In this document: piece after piece, positions 1 through 6,796 of the stretch
How positions within the stretch are numbered: the stretch's first letter is position 1
Layout: the number at the start of each line of letters is the position of its first letter
NCBI RefSeq assembly: GCF_026167665.1
Contig: NZ_CP098740.1
Location: forward strand, 1,736,001 to 1,800,000
Direction: 5' to 3'
DNA length: 64,000 nt
Source: Streptomyces drozdowiczii
GTDB lineage: Bacteria; Actinomycetota; Actinomycetes; Streptomycetales; Streptomycetaceae
Notes under the pieces: model-generated
What the model saw: only the letters and a program-made list of their open reading frames with translations
What the model was told of the DNA's origin: nothing
Database searches by the model: none
Translations under genes and position numbers: made by a program

Positions 1-112
1 GAAGAGCCTCGTCCCCGCTGCGGGCGTGGACGACCTGGAAGCCGTGCCGGGCGAGGATCGCGGACAGGGCGGCGGCGACGTGGTTGTCGTCCTCGACGAG
101 CAGCAGTCTCAT
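1..112 (-). CDS. Response regulator, N-terminal fragment (runs off the window)
   Basis: Read on the minus strand from ATG at 110-112, the first 37 codons give a two-component receiver start: a hydrophobic first strand (MRLLLVEDD) with the acidic pair that binds magnesium, then the first helix (HVAAALSAILARHGF). The phosphoacceptor Asp and the output domain lie outside the window, so neither the DNA-binding class nor the partner kinase can be told. It is transcribed away from the glutamate transporter operon; co-regulation with that operon is not shown. Confidence 0.8.
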   Translation of the reverse strand, partial: MRLLLVEDDNHVAAALSAILARHGFQVVHARSGDEAL

Positions 113-374
113 GGCCCCCTCTGGCAGTGGCGTGTGTCGGTGGTCGGTCCGTACGGTCGTGTGCGCCCCCGGTCACTTCCCCGTTCCGGGGTGTTTCACG
201 TAGGGGTGTACCAGGGAATCCACGCCGATGCGCGGGGGACAGTCAAGGGCCTGCCCGTTGTATCCGGGTTTCCGTTATGCACCCGGTACGGCCGGTACGA
301 CCGGCGTGACGTCCCGTTCACGCGGAGTGTCCGGTTGCCGCCGGATCGTTATGCTCAATTTCCGCTCAGATGTA

Positions 375-404
375 ATGACGTTCGTAGCACTGCGTCACTA
401 GGGT
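375..404 (+). promoter_or_regulatory. Candidate promoter of the glutamate transporter operon
   Basis: The 326 bases between the divergent regulator and the transporter hold no gene. The best promoter match is ATGACG at 375-380 and TAGGGT at 399-404 with an 18-base spacer. A purine-rich GAGGAGG follows at 417-423, rather far from the ATG at 439. A second -10-like hexamer, TATGCT, lies at 350-355 without a convincing -35. This is pattern matching only. Confidence 0.4.
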
Positions 405-438
405 CCTTCCCAACCGAGGAGGACGGAGCAAGAAGCCG

Positions 439-1227
439 ATGAGCGGAGTTTCAGTGACCAAGGGCGCCGAGGACGCTGCACCCGCGCCCGCCGGCGATCT
501 GGTTGTGCTGAGCAACGTCAACAAGCACTTCGGCGCGCTGCATGTGCTCCAGGACATCGACCTGACGATCGCCCGCGGCGAGGTCGTGGTCGTCATCGGG
601 CCGTCCGGGTCCGGTAAGTCCACGCTGTGCCGCACGATCAACCGCTTGGAGACGATCGACTCGGGCGCGATCACGATCGACGGGAAGCCGCTGCCCGCGG
701 AGGGCAAGGAGCTGGCGCGGCTGCGTGCCGACGTCGGCATGGTCTTCCAGTCGTTCAACCTCTTCGCCCACAAGACGGTCCTGGAAAACGTGATGCTCGG
801 CCAGCTGAAGGTCCGCAAGGCGGACAAGAAGGCGGCCGAGGACAAGGCGCGTTCGCTGCTCGACCGGGTGGGCGTCGGAACCCAGGCCGACAAGTACCCC
901 TCCCAGCTGTCCGGCGGTCAGCAGCAGCGCGTCGCGATCGCCCGGGCCCTGGCGATGGACCCGAAGGTCATGCTCTTCGACGAGCCGACCTCCGCGCTCG
1001 ACCCGGAGATGATCAACGAGGTGCTGGAAGTCATGCAGCAGCTCGCCCGCGAGGGCATGACCATGGTCGTCGTCACCCACGAGATGGGCTTCGCGCGCTC
1101 TGCGGCGAACCGGGTCGTCTTCATGGCGGACGGAAAGATCGTCGAAGAGGCCACGCCCGACCAGTTCTTCAGCAACCCGCGCAGTGACCGGGCCAAGGAC
1201 TTCCTGTCGAAGATCCTTCACCACTGA
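439..1227 (+). CDS. gluA: Glutamate-type ABC importer, ATP-binding subunit
   Basis: 262 residues of a polar amino acid ABC ATPase. Walker [10 protein letters not shown] is at residues 54-62, the signature LSGGQQQR near 157, Walker B with DEPTSALDP near 181, and the switch histidine in the THE motif near 214. The first 20 residues are a low-complexity extension. It powers uptake through the two permeases encoded downstream with the lipoprotein receptor. The ATP-binding, lipoprotein, permease, permease order is that of the actinobacterial gluABCD operon; substrate is inferred from that order and from family resemblance. The start at 439 has a weak ribosome site; GTG at 454 is an alternative. 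Confidence 0.93.
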   Translation: MSGVSVTKGAEDAAPAPAGDLVVLSNVNKHFGALHVLQDIDLTIARGEVVVVIGPSGSGKSTLCRTINRLETIDSGAITIDGKPLPAEGKELARLRADVGMVFQSFNLFAHKTVLENVMLGQLKVRKADKKAAEDKARSLLDRVGVGTQADKYPSQLSGGQQQRVAIARALAMDPKVMLFDEPTSALDPEMINEVLEVMQQLAREGMTMVVVTHEMGFARSAANRVVFMADGKIVEEATPDQFFSNPRSDRAKDFLSKILHH

Positions 1228-1296
1228 TGGAGCCTTCAGCACCGGCTTCCGTATCTGCTGATCACTCACATCACGTCAATTCTAGGGAATCTCACC

Positions 1297-2139
1297 ATGC
1301 AGCTTCGTAAGGTCACCGCCGCCTCGGCCGCCGTGCTCGCCCTCGCCCTCACCGCTACCGCCTGTGGTTCCGACGACAAGGACGACTCGGCCGGTTCGGG
1401 TGGCGGCAAGAAGATCACCATCGGCATCAAGATCGACCAGCCCGGTATCGGCCTGAAGACCCCGGACGGGAAGTACACCGGCTTCGACGTCGACGTCGCC
1501 ACGTACGTCGCCAAGGAGCTCGGCTACGACGCCAAGAACATCGAGTTCAAGGAGACGAAGAGCGCCGACCGCGAGACGGCGATCTCGCGCGGTGACGTCA
1601 AGTTCATCGTCGCCTCCTACTCGATCAACGACGAGCGCCTGCAGAAGGTCGACTTCGCCGGCCCGTACCTCCTCGCCCACCAGGACATCCTGGTTCGCGC
1701 CGACGACAGCACGATCAAGTCGCCCGAGGACCTGAACAACAAGAAGCTCTGCTCGGTCACCGGCTCGACCTCGGCGCAGAACGTCAAGGACAAGCTGGCC
1801 CCGAAGGCGCAGCTGCAGGAGTACGGCGGCTACTCCGAGTGCCTGACCGGCCTGGAGAACAAGGCCGTCGACGCGCTGACCACGGATGACAGCATCCTGG
1901 CCGGCTACGCCTCGCAGGACGCCAACAAGGGCAAGTTCAAGCTGGCCGGCTTCAAGATGACCAACGAGAACTACGGCATCGGCCTCAAGAAGGGCGACGC
2001 CGACCTCAAGAAGAAGATCAACGACGCGCTGACCAAGATGGTCAAGGACGGTTCGTGGGACAAGGCGGTCGAGGCCAACTTCGGTCCGGCCGGCTACAAG
2101 AACGAGCCCGCCCCGAAGATCGGCAACGTCGTCAAGTGA
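1297..2139 (+). CDS. gluB: Glutamate-binding lipoprotein of ABC importer
   Basis: 280-residue family 3 solute-binding protein. A lipoprotein signal covers residues 1-23 (basic start, hydrophobic core, lipobox ending TAC at Cys23), followed by a Ser/Gly/Asp linker. The mature part has family landmarks: the GFDVDVATYVAKELGY segment, an ISRGDVKFIVASYS region, and the CSVTGSTSAQNV hinge. It should be anchored outside the membrane and hand amino acid to the gluC/gluD channel. The gene starts 69 bases after gluA, and a strong hairpin follows its stop codon, as often seen where the receptor is needed in excess over the permeases. Confidence 0.93.
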   Translation: MQLRKVTAASAAVLALALTATACGSDDKDDSAGSGGGKKITIGIKIDQPGIGLKTPDGKYTGFDVDVATYVAKELGYDAKNIEFKETKSADRETAISRGDVKFIVASYSINDERLQKVDFAGPYLLAHQDILVRADDSTIKSPEDLNNKKLCSVTGSTSAQNVKDKLAPKAQLQEYGGYSECLTGLENKAVDALTTDDSILAGYASQDANKGKFKLAGFKMTNENYGIGLKKGDADLKKKINDALTKMVKDGSWDKAVEANFGPAGYKNEPAPKIGNVVK

Positions 2140-2153
2140 AGCAGGGTTGGCCG

Positions 2154-2182
2154 GGCGCGCCGCCGCTGAACGGCGGCGCGCC
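2154..2182 (+). terminator. Intra-operon stem-loop after gluB
   Basis: A perfect 12-bp GC stem (2154-2165 with 2171-2182) closes a five-base loop, CTGAA. It sits 15 bases after the gluB stop, with no T tract. Such hairpins between receptor and permease genes usually act as partial terminators or protect the 3-prime end of the upstream message. That role is inferred. Confidence 0.7.
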
Positions 2183-2214
2183 GCGCCCTCCTACACGTGG
2201 AAGCACGGGAGATC

Positions 2215-2880
2215 GTGTTCGACTTTCTTGATGGTTATGACCTGTTGGGAGCCTTCTGGGTCACGGTGAAGCTCACCGTGTTCTCCGCCCTCGGCTCCCT
2301 CATATGGGGAACGCTGCTGGCCGGCATGAGGGTCAGCCCGGTCCCCCTGATGCGCGGTTTCGCGACCGCGTACGTGAACGTGGTCCGGAACATTCCGCTG
2401 ACCGTGATCATCATGTTCGCCTCGCTGGGCCTGTATTCGACGCTCAACATCGCCCTCGGCGCCACCGACATCAAGGTCGTCAACTTCCGGCTCGCGGTGC
2501 TCGCCTTCATCGTCTACACCGCGTCGTTCGTGTGCGAGGCCCTGCGTTCGGGCATCAACACGGTGCCCGTCGGCCAGGCGGAGGCGGCCCGGGCACTCGG
2601 GCTCAGCTTCAGCCAGGTGCTGCGGCTGATCGTGCTCCCGCAGGCGTTCCGGTCCGTGGTCAACCCCCTGTCCAACGTGCTCATCGCGTTGACGAAGAAC
2701 ACCACCGTCGCTTCGGCGATCGGTGTGGCGGAAGCCTCGTATCTGATGAAGGGGATGATCGAGAACGAGGCGCAGCTGCTGCTGATCTCGGGCGTCTTCG
2801 CCCTCGGCTTCGTGATCCTGACCCTTCCGACCGGCCTCGTCCTCGGATGGGTGGCCAAGAAGGTGGCGGTGAAGCGATGA
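2215..2880 (+). CDS. gluC: Glutamate ABC importer permease
   Basis: 221 residues from GTG at 2215, chosen because GGGAG lies just upstream; an in-frame GTG at 2197 has no ribosome site and sits on the flank of the hairpin. The protein is a HisMQ-type permease with about five membrane segments. It carries the polar amino acid permease motif EALRSGINTVPVGQAEAARA, the cytoplasmic loop that docks onto the ATPase. Its stop overlaps the start of gluD (ATGA), so the two permeases are translationally coupled and probably form a heterodimer channel. Confidence 0.9.
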   Translation: MFDFLDGYDLLGAFWVTVKLTVFSALGSLIWGTLLAGMRVSPVPLMRGFATAYVNVVRNIPLTVIIMFASLGLYSTLNIALGATDIKVVNFRLAVLAFIVYTASFVCEALRSGINTVPVGQAEAARALGLSFSQVLRLIVLPQAFRSVVNPLSNVLIALTKNTTVASAIGVAEASYLMKGMIENEAQLLLISGVFALGFVILTLPTGLVLGWVAKKVAVKR

Positions 2881-3788
2881 GCTCCGTCCTGTACGACGCC
2901 CAGGGGCCCCGCGCCAAGCGGCGCAACATCCTGTACACCGCCCTCTTCGTGCTGGCCGCCGCGGCGGTGCTGTGGTGGGTGTACAAGGGCCTCGACGAGA
3001 AGCACCAGCTCGACTGGGTCAAGTGGAAGCCGTTCTTCGCCGACACCCAGGCGTGGGAGACGTTCATCTGGCCGGGGTTCCAGAACACGATCAAGGCGGC
3101 GTTCTTCGCCCTGATCATCGCGCTGCCGCTGGGCGCGCTCTTCGGGATCGGGCGGCTCTCGGACCACCGCTGGGTGCGTGTTCCGGGCGGGGTGGTCGTG
3201 GAGTTCTTCCGCGCCATTCCCGTACTGCTCCTGATGATCATCGCCAACCAGGCGTACTCCGAGTACACCGAGCTCGACCCCGACACGCGTCTGCTGTACG
3301 CCGTGGTGACGGGCCTCGTGCTCTACAACGCCTCGGTGCTCGCCGAAATCGTGCGGGCCGGCATCCTGACGCTGCCGCGCGGGCAGACGGACGCGGCCAA
3401 GGCGATCGGCATGCGCAAGGGCCAGACGATGGTCTTCGTGCTGCTGCCGCAGGCGGTCACCGCGATGCTGCCGGCCATCGTCAGCCAGCTCGTGGTGATC
3501 GTGAAGGACACCGCTCTCGGTGGCGCTGTGCTCGCCTTCCCGGAGCTGCTCGCGTCGGTCCGCCCGATGTCCGCCAACTACGGTTCCAACACCATCGCCT
3601 GCTTCACGATCGTCGCGGTGGTCTACCTCGCGCTGAACTTCGCCCTGACGTCCTTCGCGAGCTGGCTGGAGCGGTGGCTCCGGCGCGGGAAGAAGAGCAC
3701 GGGCGCGGTCGTGGGCACCGGACCGGGGGGCGAACTGGAGACGATCGGTGCGCCGTCGCTCAACGTGGACGACGGACGCGCCGTCTGA
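2877..3788 (+). CDS. gluD: Glutamate ABC importer permease
   Basis: 303 residues, second HisMQ-type permease of the operon. An N-terminal cytoplasmic tail and a membrane segment near residues 18-38 precede the conserved channel domain. The EAA-type loop reads AEIVRAGILTLPRGQTDAAK. The tail after the last helix is basic then acidic, about 45 residues long, and is longer than the core family needs. It starts inside the gluC stop and ends just before a strong terminator, so it is the last gene of the operon. Confidence 0.9.
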   Translation: MSSVLYDAQGPRAKRRNILYTALFVLAAAAVLWWVYKGLDEKHQLDWVKWKPFFADTQAWETFIWPGFQNTIKAAFFALIIALPLGALFGIGRLSDHRWVRVPGGVVVEFFRAIPVLLLMIIANQAYSEYTELDPDTRLLYAVVTGLVLYNASVLAEIVRAGILTLPRGQTDAAKAIGMRKGQTMVFVLLPQAVTAMLPAIVSQLVVIVKDTALGGAVLAFPELLASVRPMSANYGSNTIACFTIVAVVYLALNFALTSFASWLERWLRRGKKSTGAVVGTGPGGELETIGAPSLNVDDGRAV

Positions 3789-3810
3789 CGGCTCGCCGTA
3801 CGACGCCCGC

Positions 3811-3842
3811 GAGGGGCGGTGGCACACCTGCCACCGCCCCTC
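3811..3842 (+). terminator. Terminator of the glutamate operon
   Basis: A perfect 14-bp stem (3811-3824 with 3829-3842) has a four-base loop CACC, starting 22 bases after the gluD stop. There is no T tract, which is usual for Streptomyces hairpin terminators. Confidence 0.8.
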
Positions 3843-4009
3843 GCCGCGTTCCGGCGTCGCTTGACGCAAGCACCGGCAGTAGGTTGCATACGTTCTGTGA
3901 TCGCGCACCGAGTCCCCGACGCCGCAGCACCCCCTTCGACGCCCGCGCACCTTCCGTTCCGTTGCACCGGACCGTTCCGTTCCGCCGCGCTTCCGACGGG
4001 GGACGCACC

Positions 4010-5626
4010 GTGGACCCGGTGATCGTCGTCGGTGCCGGGCCGGTCGGCCTGGCGCTCTCGCTCGCCCTCGCCGCGCAGGGCGTGCCGTCCGTGCTGCTCG
4101 ACGAGGATCCCGACAACGACGAGACACGCCCCGCCCGTACGGTCGTGCTGCGCGAGGACACCGCGGCCTTCCTGGAGCGGCTGGGCTGCAAGGCGCTGCG
4201 GGACGAGGGACTGCGCTGGTCCGGCTGGCGTTCGGTGCGGCGCAGGCAGCTGGTGCGCGAGCTGCCGCTCGTCGAGGACCCGGTCCCGGGCAGCGGTGTG
4301 CCCGCCGCCCCCGTGCACGTACCGCAGCACGCGCTCGTACGGGGCCTGCGGGACGCGGTGGCCGCGCAGGAGCTGGTGCAGACCGCCGGGCCCAGCCGGA
4401 TCGACACCCTGGAGCAGGACCCGGCCGGGGTCACCGTGCACACCAGGGAGCCCGGATCGACCTGGTGGCGCGGGAGTTACCTGGTCGGCTGCGACGGCGC
4501 CCGGTCCACCGTACGCAAACTCCTGGACATCCGGTTTCCCGGGCGTACGGCGGTGGAACGGCACGCCGTGGCCGCGCTGCGCGCCGAGCTGCCCCGGCCC
4601 GGCGAGGCCGTGCTGCACCGGTCGCCGCCCTGGCGCACCGGTGGCGCCGAGGTCACCGCGCGCCCGCTGCCCGACGACGTGTGGCGGCTGGACTGGCTGC
4701 TGCCCGCGCGCGGCGAACTGGTCACCCCGGACGCGCTCGTCACCCGGGTCCGGGACACCCTGGCCGGCTGGTGCGGCGAGACACCCCCGTACGAGCTGCT
4801 GGACACCGGGGTCTACACGCTGCACCACCGGCTGGCCCGGCGGTGGCGGGTGAAGCGGTCCTTCCTCGCCGGGGACGCCGCCCATCTGCTCGGCGCCCTC
4901 GGCACCCAGGGGCTCGACGAGGGCCTGCGGGACGCGGAGAACCTGGCCTGGAAGCTGGCTCTGGCCTGGCACCACGGGGCGTCCGACGCGCTCCTCGACA
5001 GCTACCAGGCCGAACGCCGGGCCGCCGTCGCCGCACGGCTGCGCGCCGCCGACCAGTCGCTGCCGATACTGCGGGGCGGCGGAGGTTTGCGGACGCTCGT
5101 ACCGGGGAGCGCACGGGGGCACGACACCCTGCTGATGGACGGGCATCTGGGCTGCGGCCCCCTCGGTGCGCCCCCTTCCTACGCGCTGTCCCCCCTCGCG
5201 CCCGCGCGCGGCGAGGCGCACAGCTCCGTGGGCACGCCCCCCGGTGCGCCGGTGGCCGACCTACGGGTCACGGCGCCGGACGGCACCCCGGTGCGGCTGC
5301 GGGAGCGGCTGGGGCAGGGGCAGCTGCTCGTGGTGCTGGTGGCGCCCGGAACTGGAGTATGGGACCGGCGCCACTGGATGCGCGCCGGAGTGATGCCCCG
5401 GCTGGTGGAGGCCGTCGCGGCGCTGCCGGTGAAGGCCGAACTGCTGGTGGCCGAGAGCTATCCGGGGGCCTCCGCGCACACGGTTCTGCTGGTCAGGCCG
5501 GACGGGCACCTCGTGGAGGCGTTCGGCGGGGTGCGTCCGGCCGAGCTGTTCGCGGCGGCGGACGCGGCACGCGGCGGCGCGGCCCGGGCGTCGGTGCGTG
5601 CCGACAGGACCGCGAACGTCAATTGA
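4010..5626 (+). CDS. FAD-dependent monooxygenase (aromatic hydroxylase family)
   Basis: 538 residues from GTG at 4010, preceded by a G-rich ribosome site. It is a class A flavoprotein monooxygenase: the dinucleotide-binding GAGPVG lies at residues 8-13, the DG motif (CDGARST) near 160, and the FAD-phosphate GD motif (GDAAH) near 288. A C-terminal thioredoxin-like domain of about 150 residues follows, as in the phenol and 3-hydroxyphenylpropionate hydroxylase subfamily. The substrate cannot be read from sequence. The gene stands alone between two terminator or promoter signals, and the -35 of the next promoter overlaps its stop codon. Confidence 0.85.
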   Translation: MDPVIVVGAGPVGLALSLALAAQGVPSVLLDEDPDNDETRPARTVVLREDTAAFLERLGCKALRDEGLRWSGWRSVRRRQLVRELPLVEDPVPGSGVPAAPVHVPQHALVRGLRDAVAAQELVQTAGPSRIDTLEQDPAGVTVHTREPGSTWWRGSYLVGCDGARSTVRKLLDIRFPGRTAVERHAVAALRAELPRPGEAVLHRSPPWRTGGAEVTARPLPDDVWRLDWLLPARGELVTPDALVTRVRDTLAGWCGETPPYELLDTGVYTLHHRLARRWRVKRSFLAGDAAHLLGALGTQGLDEGLRDAENLAWKLALAWHHGASDALLDSYQAERRAAVAARLRAADQSLPILRGGGGLRTLVPGSARGHDTLLMDGHLGCGPLGAPPSYALSPLAPARGEAHSSVGTPPGAPVADLRVTAPDGTPVRLRERLGQGQLLVVLVAPGTGVWDRRHWMRAGVMPRLVEAVAALPVKAELLVAESYPGASAHTVLLVRPDGHLVEAFGGVRPAELFAAADAARGGAARASVRADRTANVN

Positions 5627-5651
5627 CCCTCGCGGGCGCGCATGGTCTACT
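5623..5651 (+). promoter_or_regulatory. Promoter for a leaderless leader-peptide transcript
   Basis: TTGACC at 5623-5628, a 17-base spacer, and TCTACT at 5646-5651. The leader peptide ATG begins eight bases after the -10 hexamer, so transcription should start at or beside the A of ATG and give a leaderless mRNA. The -35 overlaps the stop codon of the preceding monooxygenase gene. Confidence 0.6.
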
Positions 5652-5658
5652 CCCGGTC

Positions 5659-5745
5659 ATGACCGACACCGATGTGCGCCTGTGGCGGAGGGTCCATATG
5701 GACCTGCTCCGCTATGCGGGCTGCGTGTGTCGCCCGTCCTGCTGA
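5659..5745 (+). CDS. Cysteine-rich leader peptide, likely attenuator of the dioxygenase/rhodanese operon
   Basis: A 28-codon frame (ATG 5659, TGA 5743-5745) has an Arg-rich middle, RLWRRVHMDLLRYAG, and ends with three cysteines in the last seven residues (CVCRPSC). Short peptides of this type precede sulfur genes in many Streptomyces and are annotated as putative leader peptides. In mycobacteria, polycysteine leaderless short frames have been reported as cysteine-responsive attenuators. Here the stop is 74 bases before the dioxygenase start. Stalling at the Cys codons when cysteinyl-tRNA is scarce could alter downstream expression; this is inference from position and composition. Confidence 0.7.
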   Translation: MTDTDVRLWRRVHMDLLRYAGCVCRPSC

Positions 5746-5819
5746 ATCGCCTTCACCTGCCCTCGCCGTGCGCTGTGCCGTACGGCGGGGCGTCCGCGCG
5801 AACTCTCAGGACGGTCTCC

Positions 5820-6365
5820 GTGTCTGCCTCTCCCTTCCCCACCGCACCCGTGCCCACGCGCACGTCCGCGCCGGCTCCGACCGCCGCGGAACTGCTCGAC
5901 TTCGTCCGCCGCACCGCCGAGGACACCGCACTCATCGCCTCCCTTCCCCTCGACCCCGAGGGCCGAACCTGGATCCGGCTGGACGGTCCCGGTGGCAGCG
6001 AGGCATGGCTGATCGGCTGGCCGCCCGGTACCGGCACCGGGTGGCACGACCACGCCGACTCGATCGGCGCCTTCCTCACCGCGGCCGGCACGCTCAGGGA
6101 GCACTCCCTCGCGGCCCGGCTGCCCACCGACGGCTGGAAGACCCTGGAACTGGCGGAGGACATCGACCGCACCCGGGAGCTGACGCCCGGCCGGGGCAGG
6201 GCCTTCGGCCGCCATCACGTCCACGAGGTGCTGAACGAGTCCCCCACGGAGCACGCCGTCTCCGTCCACGCGTACTACCCGCCGCTGCCGCGCATCCGCC
6301 GCTACAGCCGCACCGGCGCGGTGCTGCGCCTGGAGCAGACCGAGGGACCGGAGGACTGGCAGTGA
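5820..6365 (+). CDS. Cysteine dioxygenase-type cupin protein
   Basis: 181 residues from GTG at 5820, with AGGAC just upstream. It is a small cupin of the cysteine dioxygenase family: metal-binding histidines in WHDHADS near residue 75 and the second cupin motif with HHVHEV near residue 131. Expected chemistry is iron-dependent oxidation of cysteine or a related thiol to the sulfinate in the cytoplasm. The gene is coupled to a rhodanese and follows a cysteine-ended leader peptide, which supports a role in sulfur amino acid turnover. Confidence 0.85.
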   Translation: MSASPFPTAPVPTRTSAPAPTAAELLDFVRRTAEDTALIASLPLDPEGRTWIRLDGPGGSEAWLIGWPPGTGTGWHDHADSIGAFLTAAGTLREHSLAARLPTDGWKTLELAEDIDRTRELTPGRGRAFGRHHVHEVLNESPTEHAVSVHAYYPPLPRIRRYSRTGAVLRLEQTEGPEDWQ

Positions 6366-6751
6366 GCGACGAGCCCGTCGGGATCGACGAGTTGCTGGAG
6401 CGGGTCAGGGCCGGTTACGAACGGCTCGGCCCGCGGGAAGCGTGGGCGGCGGCCTCCGAGGGCGCCCTGCTCGTGGACATCCGCTACGCGGAGCTGCGCG
6501 AGCGGGACGGACTGATCCCGGGGGCGCTGGTCATCGAGCGCAACGAGCTGGAATGGCGGCTGGACCCGCGGGGAAGCCACCGGGTCCCGGAGGCGGTGGA
6601 CCACGGCCTGCGGGTGGTGGTGATCTGCAACGAGGGTTACGCGTCGAGTCTGGCGGCCGAGTCGCTGCACCGGCTCGGCCTGTACCGCGCGACGGACCTG
6701 GTGGGCGGCTTCCAGGCGTGGCGCGCGGCGGGGCTCCCGGTCGAGACGTGA
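6362..6751 (+). CDS. Rhodanese-like sulfurtransferase
   Basis: 129 residues, one rhodanese domain; GTG overlaps the dioxygenase stop (GTGA). The active-site loop CNEGYAS starts at about Cys89, matching the persulfide-forming cysteine loop of single-domain rhodaneses. Earlier landmarks are LVDIRYAELRERDGLIPGA and the terminal GGFQAWRAAGLP. It probably moves sulfane sulfur produced around the coupled cysteine dioxygenase. The operon ends at the hairpin just downstream. Confidence 0.9.
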   Translation: MSDEPVGIDELLERVRAGYERLGPREAWAAASEGALLVDIRYAELRERDGLIPGALVIERNELEWRLDPRGSHRVPEAVDHGLRVVVICNEGYASSLAAESLHRLGLYRATDLVGGFQAWRAAGLPVET

Positions 6752-6754
6752 GAC

Positions 6755-6784
6755 GAGGGGGCGGCCCGCCCGGGCCGCCCCCTC
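6755..6784. terminator. Bidirectional terminator between convergent genes
   Basis: A perfect 13-bp stem (6755-6767 with 6772-6784) and a four-base loop, GCCC, fill the gap between the convergent rhodanese and permease genes and can serve both strands. Confidence 0.8.
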
Positions 6785-6796
6785 ATGTCCTCCTCG

